A DNA stretch of 64,000 nt from Fibrella rubiginis (GCF_017353185.1 NZ_JAFMYV010000002.1:620001-684000); one strand, 5' to 3'; counted from the first letter of the stretch, positions 38,095 through 47,425 are shown. The notes: generated by a model not told the origin, from the letters alone. Made by a program: numbers and translations.

Positions 38095-38637
38095 CTAATT
38101 ACTTGTGCCGTGGGGCGTTACTGGCACCGAAACGGTCATGTTGTCCCAGGCGATAGCAATGCTTTTGTTTGACGGTGTGATCGTCAGCATTTCAATCGGT
38201 GTTTTGTTGGCTGACACGGGCACTTTCACCTCCACTACGTTTTTCTCCTTGAACTTATCGTAATCATACGCGCCCCACTGGCCAAGCTGGCTGTTGAGCA
38301 CCACGCCCCATTCCTTTTGGTCGGGGAACGTAACAAGCGTGTAGGTACCCGCCTTCACCATTTTACCGCCAAACATCACGTCTTTTTTAAACGTCACCTC
38401 CGTGGCTTCGTCGGCACCGGTGCGCCATGGCTTACCATATTTTTCGAGGCTTTGTGAGCCTTCAGGGCCAAAAACAACCCGCCCCTTCTTCGATGGCTGG
38501 CCATAAACAACTTTAATGCTCTTGTCGGGGCTTTCTACGGTGGTGTGTGGGCTCTTCCGGTTTTGGGCAACAGCCGCTGAAGCAAATGCCAGCAAAACGA
38601 CGAGCAGGAACGATACAGAACGTTTCATGTGGTTCAT
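38095..38637 (-). CDS. DUF2911 domain-containing secreted protein
   Basis: The 180-aa protein has a signal peptide (MKRSVSFLLVVLLAFASAAVA, cleaved before QNRKS). The DUF2911 core follows: VESPDKSIKVVYGQPSKKGR, YGKPWRTGADEATEVTF, MVKAGTYTLVTFPD and EWGVVLNSQLGQWGAYDY. The family is common in Bacteroidota and periplasmic or outer-membrane associated; no function is established. The start is Met 38637 or the fourth residue Met (38628). Confidence 0.9.
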   Translation of the reverse strand: MNHMKRSVSFLLVVLLAFASAAVAQNRKSPHTTVESPDKSIKVVYGQPSKKGRVVFGPEGSQSLEKYGKPWRTGADEATEVTFKKDVMFGGKMVKAGTYTLVTFPDQKEWGVVLNSQLGQWGAYDYDKFKEKNVVEVKVPVSANKTPIEMLTITPSNKSIAIAWDNMTVSVPVTPHGTSN

Positions 38638-38750
38638 GAATGAATTGGTTAGTTAGTGATTCAGAATCAAAACGTAAACGCAAGCCAGATCAATATGGTT
38701 TTCTACCCACTGTCTACTTTGCATCCAACTTTTTCCTACTTTTACATAAT

Positions 38751-38766
38751 AGTATGCATGCATACT
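38751..38766. promoter_or_regulatory. Perfect 16-nt palindrome, candidate operator
   Basis: AGTATGCATGCATACT is exactly self-complementary and lies in the divergent region between DUF2911 and the acyl-CoA dehydrogenase gene. Its form suits a dimeric regulator such as a TetR-type protein; the regulator is not identified. Confidence 0.5.
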
Positions 38767-38769
38767 GTT

Positions 38770-38883
38770 GATTTACGAATTACGATTTACGATTTGTCGC
38801 TTACGCCAGCGTATGATTGCTCTGGCGTAAGCGACAAATCGTAAGTCGTCCCGCAGCGGCGGACCGCTCGTACATCGTAAATC
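38770..38883. repeat. GATTTAC-type heptad palindrome
   Basis: Left words are GATTTAC, GAATTAC, GATTTAC, GATTTGT, then inner stem CGCTTACGCCAG; the complement CTGGCGTAAGCG follows after a short loop. The right arm is split by an extra GC-rich hairpin (around GCGGCGGACCGCTCG), then ends TCGTAAATC. The GCTTACGCCAG core recurs in the element at 51659. It sits in a divergent promoter region. Confidence 0.9.
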
Positions 38884-38912
38884 ACACGTGCTCCACTTAC
38901 TCCCAGCTCTCC

Positions 38913-40712
38913 ATGTCCGCTTATTTCAGCAAACGCAACCTCAACTTCCTGCTGCACGAAGTATTTCGTGCTGAAGATCTGACGCAGTACCACCACTTCG
39001 CCGACCACGACCGGGGTACGTTCGACATGGCCATCGACTCGGCCACCCACATTGCCGACACGCTCATGCACCCCCACGTACGCGATGTAGACAGAAACCA
39101 GCCCGAACTGAAAGACGGTCAGGTGACGGTGCACCCCAGCATCAGGGCCTACATCAAAGCCGTGGGCGACGCCGGGCTGATTGGCGCGGGTTTCTCCTTC
39201 GATCACGGCGGGCAGCAACTGCCTGAACTCATTACGTCGAGCATTGGCTTTATCCTGATGGCCGCCAACAACGGCATGATGTATACCGGCCTCACGTCCG
39301 GCGCAGCCGACCTGATCGCCTCCTTCGGTTCGCCCGAACTAATAGAGGCGTACGTTCCCAACATGCTGTCGGGTAACTGGCAGGGTACCATGGCCCTCAC
39401 GGAGCCACAGGCGGGTTCGTCGCTGTCGGACGTGACCACCTCGGCCACACCACAACCCGACGGCACCTACAAGATTAAAGGGCAGAAGGTGTTTATTTCG
39501 GCGGGTGATCATGACGTAGCCGACAACATCATCCACCTCATGCTGGCCCGCATCGACGGAGCACCCAAAGGCACCAAAGGCATTTCGCTGTTTGTAGTGC
39601 CCAAATACCGCATCACCGAGTCGGGCAAGGTCAGCAACGATGTTACCTCAACGGGCGTGTACCATAAACTGGGGCAGAAGGGTGTACCCGCCATGCACCT
39701 CACCATGGGCGAAGCCGACAACTGCATTGGCTACCTCGTGGGGCAACCGCATCAGGGGCTTCCCTACATGTTTCAGATGATGAACGGTGCCCGGATTGGC
39801 GTGGGTATGACGGCGGCGGGTATTGCCACGGCAGCCTACCATGCGGCGCTACAGTATGCCCGCGAACGGCCACAGAGCCGCCGCCTGAACGAAAAAAACG
39901 CCCTCGACGCCCCCCAAACGGCCATTATCAACCACCCCGACGTGCGGCGGATGCTGTTGTTCCAAAAGGCCGTGACGGAAGGTTCGCTGTCGCTGCTGCT
40001 CGAAGCGGCCCGTGCCTATGATATCTCGCGCGTGGCCGAAGGCGAGGAAAAAGAGAACGCGCACCTGCTGGTCGAGATTCTGATGCCGATGGCCAAAACG
40101 TACCCGTCGGAGATGGGGGTGCAGTCGGTGAGCCAGAGTCTGCAAACGTTTGGTGGCTACGGCTTCACGGAAGATTTTCCGGTAGAACAGCTTTACCGCG
40201 ACATCCGGATCACGCCGATCTATGAAGGCACCACGGGCATACAGGCGCAGGATTTGCTGGGTCGGAAAATGACCATGAAAGGCGGCAAAGCAGCCCAGAT
40301 TCTAATGGGTGAAGTAGGCAAGACCATTGCCGAAGCGGCCACCCATGACGAGCTGAAGCCTTATGCCACGATGCTGAAAACCGAATTGGGCCGCGTTCAG
40401 GAGGTATTACAGGCCCTGATGCCCCATGCCGGTGCCGGCGATGTGGAGCGTTACCTGAGCGACGCCACCCTGTTTCTGGAGCAAATGGGCATTGTGGTTG
40501 TGGCCTGGCAGTGGCTGAAACAGGCTATCGTGGCCAAGCAGGCTATGCTAACCCAAAACCCACAAGGCGACGAACTCGCCTTTTACGAGGGAAAACTGCA
40601 CACGATGAAGTTCTTCTTCCACTACGAAGTGCCCAAGACGCTGGGTCTGGCCGCCCGGTTGAAAGACACGGAAGTGCTCACCATCGTGTCGGCTAAGGAA
40701 CTGGCCCTTTAG
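38913..40712 (+). CDS. Acyl-CoA dehydrogenase with extended C-terminus
   Basis: The 599-aa flavoenzyme oxidises acyl-CoA at the alpha-beta bond in the cytosol. It starts MSAYFSKRNLNFLLHEVF, followed by the middle beta domain with MALTEPQAGSSLSDV and the FAD/active-site region QTFGGYGFTEDFPVEQLYRD then YEGTTGIQAQDLLGRK. An extra C-terminal helical domain (about 470-599) is typical of the AidB-like/long acyl-CoA dehydrogenases. I chose ATG 38913 because the upstream in-frame codons are repeat DNA. It is a single gene with a terminator. Confidence 0.93.
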   Translation: MSAYFSKRNLNFLLHEVFRAEDLTQYHHFADHDRGTFDMAIDSATHIADTLMHPHVRDVDRNQPELKDGQVTVHPSIRAYIKAVGDAGLIGAGFSFDHGGQQLPELITSSIGFILMAANNGMMYTGLTSGAADLIASFGSPELIEAYVPNMLSGNWQGTMALTEPQAGSSLSDVTTSATPQPDGTYKIKGQKVFISAGDHDVADNIIHLMLARIDGAPKGTKGISLFVVPKYRITESGKVSNDVTSTGVYHKLGQKGVPAMHLTMGEADNCIGYLVGQPHQGLPYMFQMMNGARIGVGMTAAGIATAAYHAALQYARERPQSRRLNEKNALDAPQTAIINHPDVRRMLLFQKAVTEGSLSLLLEAARAYDISRVAEGEEKENAHLLVEILMPMAKTYPSEMGVQSVSQSLQTFGGYGFTEDFPVEQLYRDIRITPIYEGTTGIQAQDLLGRKMTMKGGKAAQILMGEVGKTIAEAATHDELKPYATMLKTELGRVQEVLQALMPHAGAGDVERYLSDATLFLEQMGIVVVAWQWLKQAIVAKQAMLTQNPQGDELAFYEGKLHTMKFFFHYEVPKTLGLAARLKDTEVLTIVSAKELAL

Positions 40713-40727
40713 GAACTACGCTCCGTC

Positions 40728-40757
40728 AAAGCCCGCGCTGGTCGCGGGCTTTTTTTG
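40728..40757 (+). terminator. Intrinsic terminator of the acyl-CoA dehydrogenase gene
   Basis: The stem AAGCCCGCG/CGCGGGCTT is followed by a run of T residues, shortly after the stop at 40712. Confidence 0.88.
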
Positions 40758-40894
40758 TATCATCGACCCTGGACCAAACTACGGTAAACTACCCCTACCC
40801 TCACCCTTTACCTTGTCTAGCCAGTTAACCGTTAAGGCTAACACGGCCTGGTTCGTCTACCGCCAATGCGACTACTATTGAGGAGGGATGCCCA

Positions 40895-40972
40895 GTGCAC
40901 TACACCGGTCTCTTTTTCGGCGATAACACCAATAATACAGCCTGGTTTTACCGGCTGTCGGTCTCGGCATAG
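40895..40972 (+). other. Possible degraded coding remnant
   Basis: A short open stretch ending in TAG reads VHYTGLFFGDNTNNTAWFY and resembles the end of a secreted beta-rich protein. A similar phrase (NTAWFVYRQ) occurs about 60 nt upstream in another frame, as if a repeated domain had decayed by frameshift. I recognise no family. Confidence 0.25.
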
Positions 40973-40998
40973 GTCAATTATCAACGTCCAAAGACAAT

Positions 40999-42696
40999 AT
41001 GCTTAAGCACCTCGTTGCCCTGACCTGCCTGTCTGGCCTTATGCTGGGGGCTATCCAGGCCCAGACGCCCTCCCCAAAACGGGTGACAATCCGGGTGGAC
41101 CTGACCCAGACGCAGGTACCCCTGAAGCCAATATGGGCGTGGTTTGGTTACGACGAGCCGAACTACACCTACATGAAAGACGGCAAAAAACTGCTTGCTG
41201 AACTGGCTAAACTGAGTCCCGTACCGGTGTATGTGCGGGCGCACAGTCTGCTTGTCACGGGCGATGGCACGGCCGCGCCAAAATGGGGGTCTACCAACGC
41301 CTACACCGAAGACGCGCAGGGCAACCCCGTCTATAACTGGACAATCGTCGACAGGATTTTCGACACATACATTGAGCGGGGTATGAAACCCATTGCGCAG
41401 ATCGGTTTCATGCCCGAAGCCATGTCGACCCATCCGCAGCCCTACCGCCACCAGTGGAGTCCGGGGACGTCGTATAACGAGATTTTTACGGGCTGGGCCT
41501 ACCCGCCTAAAGACTACGACAAGTGGGCCGAACTGGTGTATCAATGGGTAACACACTCGGTGAAGCGCTATGGCCGGAAAGAAGTGGAAAGCTGGTACTG
41601 GGAACTTTGGAACGAGCCGGATATTCCGTACTGGAAAGGCACCACCGAAGAGTACATCAAGCTATACGACTACAGCGCCGACGCCGTAAAACGCGCCCTG
41701 CCCACCGCCCGCATGGGTGGCCCCGAAGTAACCGGCCCGGGTTCGCCCAAGGCGGCGCTGTTTCTGAAAACCTTCCTGGATCACATCGTTTCGGGCAAAA
41801 ATTACGTGACCGGACGGGTGGGTGCGCCCCTGGATTTTATCACCTTCCACGCCAAGGGGGCACCCAAACTGGTTGATGGGGTAGTGCGGATGGACATGGG
41901 TAAGCAACTTCGCGACATCGACAAGGGGTTCGACATTATAGCCTCCTACCCCACCCTGAAGGGACTGCCCATCATCATCGGCGAGTCGGACCCGGAAGGT
42001 TGCGCGGCCTGCTCCGAAGACTTTCATCCGCAAAACGCCTACCGCAACGGCACGATGTACCCAACCTACACGGCGGCATCCTTCGCCCGTAAGTTTGATC
42101 TGGCGGCCAGCCGGGGCGTGAACCTGCTGGGCGCCGTGACGTGGGCATTTGAGTTCGAAAATCAGCCCTGGTTCCGCGGATTCCGCGATTTGGCAACTAA
42201 TGGCGTCGACAAACCGGTGCTGAACGTGTTCCGTATGTTTGGCATGATGACCGGTAAGCGTGCCACCGTCGATCAGCAGGGACTGGCCTACGACTACCGG
42301 CGGGTGCGTGACGAGAGCATCCGCGCCGAACCGGACATCAACGCACTGGCCGCCCTGGACACGAAACAGGCAGCCATCATGGTCTGGAATTACCACGACG
42401 ACAACCGGCTGGATTCGGCCTCGCGGGTGTCGGTACAGGTTCGGGGTATTCCGGCCAAAGCTGTTCAGCTACACCACTACCGGGTTGATCAGACGCACAG
42501 CAACTCGTTTGAGGTTTGGAAAACGATGGGATCACCCCAGCAGCCAACAGCGCAGCAACTAAACCAACTGGAAAAAGCCGGTCAGTTAGACGAGTTAACT
42601 CCCCCCACTCAACTCCTCATAACCAATGGCGCCGCCACCCTTGATTTCGTCCTGCCCCGGCAAGGCGTGTCGCTGCTAAAAATGACCTGGAAATAG
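40999..42696 (+). CDS. Family 39-like glycoside hydrolase, secreted
   Basis: The 565-aa protein has a signal peptide (MLKHLVALTCLSGLMLGAIQA). A (beta/alpha)8 domain carries the acid/base Glu in ELWNEPDI (E206) and the nucleophile Glu in IIIGESDPEG (E329). A beta-sandwich C-terminus ends PRQGVSLLKMTWK. This is the clan GH-A layout of GH39 beta-xylosidases and relatives. It is probably periplasmic or surface-bound and acts on plant-type glycans; the exact linkage is unknown. Confidence 0.85.
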   Translation: MLKHLVALTCLSGLMLGAIQAQTPSPKRVTIRVDLTQTQVPLKPIWAWFGYDEPNYTYMKDGKKLLAELAKLSPVPVYVRAHSLLVTGDGTAAPKWGSTNAYTEDAQGNPVYNWTIVDRIFDTYIERGMKPIAQIGFMPEAMSTHPQPYRHQWSPGTSYNEIFTGWAYPPKDYDKWAELVYQWVTHSVKRYGRKEVESWYWELWNEPDIPYWKGTTEEYIKLYDYSADAVKRALPTARMGGPEVTGPGSPKAALFLKTFLDHIVSGKNYVTGRVGAPLDFITFHAKGAPKLVDGVVRMDMGKQLRDIDKGFDIIASYPTLKGLPIIIGESDPEGCAACSEDFHPQNAYRNGTMYPTYTAASFARKFDLAASRGVNLLGAVTWAFEFENQPWFRGFRDLATNGVDKPVLNVFRMFGMMTGKRATVDQQGLAYDYRRVRDESIRAEPDINALAALDTKQAAIMVWNYHDDNRLDSASRVSVQVRGIPAKAVQLHHYRVDQTHSNSFEVWKTMGSPQQPTAQQLNQLEKAGQLDELTPPTQLLITNGAATLDFVLPRQGVSLLKMTWK

Positions 42697-42750
42697 CGCC
42701 GCTTAAGGTGATCGCGGAATGGCTAGGGGCTATAGGCAGGCTTCACTAGG

Positions 42751-42777
42751 TAGGTTGCTGTCGCCTAGCCCTTCGAC
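42751..42777 (+). repeat. Fragment of the 60004-60195 repeat
   Basis: TAGGTTGCTGTCGCCTAGCC plus CTTCGAC matches 60038-60064 at 24 of 27 positions. No second arm is seen. It appears to be a decayed copy of that element in the gap between the GH39 and argB genes. Confidence 0.6.
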
Positions 42778-42841
42778 TCCACAATAGGCCTGACGCTCAG
42801 TCAGTTATTCGCTGCGTATAGACAAACGGTTTCACACGCTC

Positions 42842-43624
42842 TTAACTCCGCAACGTTGTACCAGCCTGCCCTGTCAATGCAGCTTCTACCTCGTCAGCAT
42901 GGCAGATGATGACGCGCTTTACCCCGGCACTCAGGGCGGCAAAGGCATTATCGAGCTTGGGAATCATGCCTTTGTTGATGTTGTCGGCAGCTTTGTGTTC
43001 TCTGTACTGGTCGGGCGTGAGCTGGTTGATTACGCTGGTCTCATCGTCGGGATTAGCCAGAACCCCTTTCTTCTCAAAACAGTACACCAACGTTACGTCG
43101 TTGTGGTAGATCATGTCGCAGGCAATAGCCGAGGCGAGTGTGTCGGCGTTTGTGTTGAGCAAATCGCCCGTTTCGGCATAGGTGATGGGGGCAAAAATGG
43201 GCACCAGCCCCTCACGCGTAAACGCCTGTATTCGCCCTGAGTCAATCTCCGAAATGTCGCCTACGAAGCCATAATCAATGTCCTTTACGGGGCGCTTTGT
43301 CGATTTAATAATACCCGCATCAGCCCCGGTCAGGCCAATGGCGTTGCATTCCAGGCTTTGCAACTGACTCACAATCTGTTTATTAACGAGTCCGCCATAG
43401 ACCATCGTCACCACGTTGAGCATGGGTTTGTCGGTGATTCGGCGACCATCGATCATGGTGGTTTCCACACCCAGTTTTTGGGCAACGTCGGTAGCGATTT
43501 TCCCCCCGCCATGCACCAGCAACTTCGTATCCGGTAGCATCGAGAACGTGGTCAGAAAGCGCGTCAGCGCCTTGGGGTTGTCAATGACGTTACCGCCGAT
43601 TTTGAGAATGGTAAGTGGATTCAT
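42842..43624 (-). CDS. argB: Acetylglutamate kinase
   Basis: The 260-aa amino-acid kinase phosphorylates N-acyl-glutamate in arginine synthesis. Motifs: LKIGGNVIDN near the N-terminus, LVHGGGKIATDV, the NADTLASAIACDMIYHND segment and MIPKLDNAFAAL. The start is ATG 43624; the longer open frame upstream (to 43831) runs through the end of argF' and is not real. It is the last gene of a leftward argD-argF'-argB run. Confidence 0.94.
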   Translation of the reverse strand: MNPLTILKIGGNVIDNPKALTRFLTTFSMLPDTKLLVHGGGKIATDVAQKLGVETTMIDGRRITDKPMLNVVTMVYGGLVNKQIVSQLQSLECNAIGLTGADAGIIKSTKRPVKDIDYGFVGDISEIDSGRIQAFTREGLVPIFAPITYAETGDLLNTNADTLASAIACDMIYHNDVTLVYCFEKKGVLANPDDETSVINQLTPDQYREHKAADNINKGMIPKLDNAFAALSAGVKRVIICHADEVEAALTGQAGTTLRS

Positions 43625-43638
43625 TCGAAAAACGTAAA

Positions 43639-44616
43639 CTACCTTAAACTGCTGAGTATCTCTTTTAGTACCGCCTGTGCTGACCATTCGCGGTTGGCGG
43701 CCTGCTCGATAACGAGCGATTGGGGGCTGTCGAGGACTTCGTCGGCAATTTTCAGATTGCGGCGCACCGGCAGGCAGTGCATCATTTTCCCCTGGTTGGT
43801 CAGCCGCATTTTGTCCATTGTCACCGCCCAACTGGGGTCCTGCGTGAGCACCTGTCCATATTGTGTGTACGACGACCAGTTTTTGCCGTAAATAAAATCG
43901 GCCCCGGCAAAGGCTTCGTCCTGATCATGGTACACACGAGCATTCCCCACAAACTGTGGGGCCAGTTCATAGCCTTCGGGATGCGTGACCACAAATTCGA
44001 CATGCCCCGCGGCGGCGCGGGCGTTTATCCACTCGGCGAAAGAGTTAGCCACGGCCTGCGGCAGGGGTTTGAAGTGCGGTAACCACGTGAGCACCACCTT
44101 TGGCCGGGCGGGCATGATGGTCGACTTTGTCCGTGCTTCTTCGATGGTGATGCAGTCGGCGAGGGATTGCAGCGGGTGCCGCGTGGCCGATTCCAGGTTC
44201 ACGATAGGCACACCCGCGTACTTGGCAAACTGGTTCATTACCAGTTCTTTGTAATCCAGTTCACGGTCTGTCAAACCCGCAAAAGCTCTGATAGCGAGCA
44301 TGTTACAGTAGCGACCCATCACGGCGGCGGCTTCGCGAACGTGCTCGGCTTTGTCACCGTTCATGAGCACACCGTCTTCCATTTCCAGGCCCCAGCTATC
44401 AGATCCCACGTTGAGGGTCATGACATTGAGGCCCAGGTTACGGGCCGCTTTTTCGGTGCTGAGCCGGGTGCGGAGGCTGGAATTGAAAAACAGTAGTCCG
44501 ATGGTTTTGTGATGACCAAGTTGCTCATCAGCAAAAGGATTGGCTTTGGCACTCAGGCCCGATTGTATGAGCGCGTCGAGGTCAGTAACATCGGCGAGAG
44601 AGAGGAAATTTCGCAT
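43639..44616 (-). CDS. argF': N-acetyl/N-succinylornithine carbamoyltransferase
   Basis: The 325-aa transcarbamylase has NSSLRTRLSTEKAARNLG (carbamoyl-phosphate site), LTWLPHFKPLPQAV and MHCLPVRRN. The first motif and the absence of the classical ornithine SMG loop place it with the Bacteroides-type N-succinylornithine or Xanthomonas-type N-acetylornithine enzymes. Carbamoylation would thus precede deacylation in this organism. Which acyl group is used depends on one or two pocket residues I cannot assign. It lies 15 nt from argB. Confidence 0.9.
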   Translation of the reverse strand: MRNFLSLADVTDLDALIQSGLSAKANPFADEQLGHHKTIGLLFFNSSLRTRLSTEKAARNLGLNVMTLNVGSDSWGLEMEDGVLMNGDKAEHVREAAAVMGRYCNMLAIRAFAGLTDRELDYKELVMNQFAKYAGVPIVNLESATRHPLQSLADCITIEEARTKSTIMPARPKVVLTWLPHFKPLPQAVANSFAEWINARAAAGHVEFVVTHPEGYELAPQFVGNARVYHDQDEAFAGADFIYGKNWSSYTQYGQVLTQDPSWAVTMDKMRLTNQGKMMHCLPVRRNLKIADEVLDSPQSLVIEQAANREWSAQAVLKEILSSLR

Positions 44617-44643
44617 GTAGTAAACTAATGAACTGATTAAAAA

Positions 44644-45777
44644 TTACCCCGTTACGCTCACACACGCGCTCAGTGCTTCCAGAAACATATCGGCTTCGTC
44701 GATACCCAGTGCCAGCGAGGGTAGCAGGCGGATGGTGTGCTTGCCGGCCACGCCCGTGAACTGTTTATGCTCAAACAGCAACTGATGACGGAGTTTATCG
44801 ACGGGGAAATCATATTCTATGCCGATCATCAGGCCCCGGCCACGCAGGTCTTTGTACCCGCCGATCTGCCGTATGCCATCCATCAGGTACGTACCCAGGC
44901 GGGCAGCGTTGGCAATCAGGTCTTCGTCGCGCATGATGTCGAGTACGGCAATCCCCGCTGTGCAGGCCAGGTGATTACCCCCGAAGGTGGTACCCAGCAG
45001 CCCGTAGGAAGCCTTGAATTCGGGGGCAATCAGGATACCACCAATGGGAAAGCCGTTACCCATGCCCTTCGCCATGGAAATAATGTCGGCGCGGATGCCG
45101 CTATGCTGATGCGAAAAAAACTGCCCCGACCGGCCATAGCCACACTGCACCCCGTCGAGGATAAGCACGGCACCGGTTTCGTTGCAACGTTGGCGAAGGG
45201 TCTGCAAAAATTCGTCGGTGGCCACCTGAATACCACCCACGCCCTGAATACCTTCCACAATAACCGCGCAGGCGTCGGTTGTGATGCCTGCTTTGGCAGC
45301 TTCGGCATCGTTGAATGGCAGGAACGTAACGTGGTCTGTGGCGTTAACAGGCGCTACAATGGCGGGGTTGTCGGTAGCGGCAACAGCCCCGGCAGTACGT
45401 CCATGAAACGATTTTGTAAAGGCAACCACGCCTTTCCGGCCCGTATGAAACGAAGCTAGTTTGAGGGCGTTTTCGTTGGCTTCAGCGCCTGAATTACAAA
45501 GGAATAGCGCATAATCGTCATGTCCCGACAAGGCGCCCAGCTTATCGGCCAGTTCCTGCTGCTGCGGAATGCGCACCGAGTTGGAATAGAACGAAATCTT
45601 ATGAAGCTGATCGGTCAGGGCCTGCACGTAGCGTGGGTGCGTGTGACCTACCGAGATTACGGCATGCCCCCCATACAGATCGAGATAGCGCGTGCCGTTG
45701 GTATCCCAGAGGTAGCTGCCCTGCGCCCGTACGGGTTCGATGTCGTAAAGTGGATATACATTGAATAGCTGTGCCAT
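44644..45777 (-). CDS. argD: Acylornithine aminotransferase
   Basis: The 377-aa class III PLP enzyme transaminates N-acylglutamate semialdehyde. Visible features: YLDLYGGHAVISVGHTHP, NSGAEANENALKLA, the FHGRTAGAVAAT loop, LDGVQCGYGRSG, and the PLP lysine in SMAKGMGNGFPIGG. The start is ATG 45777 (MAQLFNVYPLYD); the open frame upstream is palindrome DNA. It is the first gene of the argD-argF'-argB operon, preceded by a promoter box at 45805. Confidence 0.94.
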   Translation of the reverse strand: MAQLFNVYPLYDIEPVRAQGSYLWDTNGTRYLDLYGGHAVISVGHTHPRYVQALTDQLHKISFYSNSVRIPQQQELADKLGALSGHDDYALFLCNSGAEANENALKLASFHTGRKGVVAFTKSFHGRTAGAVAATDNPAIVAPVNATDHVTFLPFNDAEAAKAGITTDACAVIVEGIQGVGGIQVATDEFLQTLRQRCNETGAVLILDGVQCGYGRSGQFFSHQHSGIRADIISMAKGMGNGFPIGGILIAPEFKASYGLLGTTFGGNHLACTAGIAVLDIMRDEDLIANAARLGTYLMDGIRQIGGYKDLRGRGLMIGIEYDFPVDKLRHQLLFEHKQFTGVAGKHTIRLLPSLALGIDEADMFLEALSACVSVTG

Positions 45778-45804
45778 AGTCGTGTGCCTGTCAGGTTGAT
45801 GGCG

Positions 45805-45812
45805 CAAAACTA
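45805..45812 (-). promoter_or_regulatory. -7 promoter box for the arg operon
   Basis: On the minus strand TAGTTTTG matches TAnnTTTG, 28 nt upstream of the argD ATG. The palindrome at 45816 begins directly upstream and would overlap the -33 position. Confidence 0.4.
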
Positions 45813-45815
45813 CAG

Positions 45816-45937
45816 AAGAGAATGGTGAATGATGAACGATGAATGATAAGTGATGAATTGGCTGCCGCCAGCCCAGGTACTCTTGCGGCAGCCAATTCAT
45901 CATTCATCGTTCATCATTCACCACTCATCATTCTCTT
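45816..45937. repeat. GAATGAT-type heptad palindrome
   Basis: Outer words of 7 nt (AATGGTG, AATGATG, AACGATG, AATGATA, AGTGATG) lead into the inner stem AATTGGCTGCCGC / GCGGCAGCCAATT. The right arm is the near-complement with slightly different unit order. It fills the gap between argD and the hydrolase gene, both leftward. Confidence 0.92.
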
Positions 45938-46665
45938 CCTCCCGCTTTTTCCAGAAACTGCTGCAAAGCCCGCAACGATGCTTCCGGCTCTTCAACCATG
46001 CCGAGGTGAGCAGAGTTGTCGAGCACAACGTAGTCAGCTTTGGGCAGGGCCTTATGCAGTTCTTCCGAACGGCTGATGGGCAGCACTTCGTCCTGTTTTC
46101 CGGCAATAATCAACACCGGATACGTAGCGTTGGCGAGCACCGGCGTTTGGTCTTGCCTCGACCGAATGGCCTGTAAACCAGCCAGCAACGCATCAACCGG
46201 CAGCGTTTTATTATGGTCCACGTATGTACCAGCCATCGAGTCGCGGTGGTCAGGAGTAAACATGGCACGGACGGCTTTTTCAACAAAGGGCTGTGCCCCC
46301 TGCTGTTCGAGCATATCCTGGGCATCCTGCCGCTTTTTACGCTGCTCGTCGGTATCGGCGTCGGCGAATGCCGTGGAGTGGAAAAGCACCAGGCCCCGTA
46401 CCAGTTCGGGGTGTTTTTTGGCAAAAGCCAGCGCAATATAGCCGCCCAGTGAGTGCCCGATGAGGATGCACTGGTCAATCTTTGAAGAACTCAGCATGGC
46501 ATGCACTGCTTCGGCGTAGGCATCGATGGTGGTGTGTTCCGTGATCCTCGAGAGGTCGGGCCGCTGAATGGCGTAATCATGGTCGAGGGCAGGAACCAGG
46601 AAATCCCAGATGGAAGGGTCTACTCCATGGCCGTGCAAAAAAATGAGGGTCGGTCGTTGTTCCAT
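45928..46665 (-). CDS. Alpha/beta-fold hydrolase
   Basis: The 245-aa protein has FLHGHGVDPSIWDFL (oxyanion strand), the nucleophile elbow GHSLGGYIALAF (Ser around residue 89), a cap region, and the acid/His part PVLIIAGKQDEVLP and NSAHLGMVEEPE. It looks like a small esterase/hydrolase of the AB hydrolase 1 group; the substrate is unknown. The last few codons (GGRE, stop) run into the palindrome at 45816-45937. Confidence 0.88.
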   Translation of the reverse strand: MEQRPTLIFLHGHGVDPSIWDFLVPALDHDYAIQRPDLSRITEHTTIDAYAEAVHAMLSSSKIDQCILIGHSLGGYIALAFAKKHPELVRGLVLFHSTAFADADTDEQRKKRQDAQDMLEQQGAQPFVEKAVRAMFTPDHRDSMAGTYVDHNKTLPVDALLAGLQAIRSRQDQTPVLANATYPVLIIAGKQDEVLPISRSEELHKALPKADYVVLDNSAHLGMVEEPEASLRALQQFLEKAGGRE

Positions 46666-46736
46666 ATACGTGCGCGTTAATGCTTCGGCTACTAAACGCC
46701 CGACGACTCATTCTGTTGATTTTTCCGATTTCGGGC

Positions 46737-47315
46737 CTACTCCTGTAGCAGCGCGTAGACGAACAGGGCACCACCAGCCAGCAGCGCAATAAGGCCCAGG
46801 ATGCTGCCAAGTCCATTGCCGAGCAGCAGCAGGATCAACCCTACACCAGCGATGATTAATCCCAGACGGGCATTGCCGGTAATTGCTTTTGTTTGCTCAG
46901 GTGCCAGCTTCCACTCCATTTTCTTGGCCATCTTCTTCAACACCAACTGCTGAACCAGCGTGGGCTTTTTCGCCTGGGTGGCTGCGGGCACCAACCGGCT
47001 TTCGGCCAGTTGTTTCTCGGCGCGCTCCAGCCGCCGGGTCATGCGCCTGTTGCCAGCGTAGGTGGCCTTTAAACTAACCAGTGCATCCCCCGCCGGCTGA
47101 TCTGCTTTGCCGGCAACAGCAATGGGCTCATTCGGCTGCTTTTCGGGTATACCGGTGGCAATCGTTTCACCAGCAACAGGTAACGGTTCGGTTGCCTGCC
47201 GGGAATAATAATGAACGGGTTTCGACGCCTGAAATGTGGCCATAGGGCGACTACAGGCAGTTAATAGGGCAACGCTGGCCACCGAAAGGAAAATAGACTT
47301 GCTGAAACTGGTCAT
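46737..47315 (-). CDS. Lipoprotein, paralogue of 47426-48025
   Basis: The 192-aa protein has a lipoprotein signal (MTSFSKSIFLSVASVALLTAC), then SRPMATFQASKPVHYYSRQ. A low-complexity middle, a basic helical segment (RMTRRLERAEKQLAES) and PTLVQQLVLKKMAKKMEWKLAPEQ follow, with two hydrophobic stretches at the end (about 140-190). It matches its neighbour in layout and in the CSRPxATFQ, TLVQ and LAPE words. Function is unknown. The start is ATG 47315; upstream in-frame codons overlap a terminator. Confidence 0.75.
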   Translation of the reverse strand: MTSFSKSIFLSVASVALLTACSRPMATFQASKPVHYYSRQATEPLPVAGETIATGIPEKQPNEPIAVAGKADQPAGDALVSLKATYAGNRRMTRRLERAEKQLAESRLVPAATQAKKPTLVQQLVLKKMAKKMEWKLAPEQTKAITGNARLGLIIAGVGLILLLLGNGLGSILGLIALLAGGALFVYALLQE

Positions 47316-47353
47316 GAGCATCGGTTGAAAAGTTGACAGGGCAAAATAAACAA

Positions 47354-47383
47354 ATGGGCATGGTTCCGAAAAACCATGCCCAT
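47354..47383 (-). terminator. Terminator after the 47426-48025 lipoprotein gene
   Basis: The stem ATGGGCATGGTT/AACCATGCCCAT is followed leftwards by a T-rich stretch. Confidence 0.75.
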
Positions 47384-47425
47384 CGGTTGACGATCTGCGA
47401 AACAAAGACCGTTATCCGTGTGTGC

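Noticed and set aside
43625..43831. N-terminal extension of argB
   Set aside because: It overlaps the end of argF' in another frame and precedes the conserved kinase start MNPLTILKIGGN.
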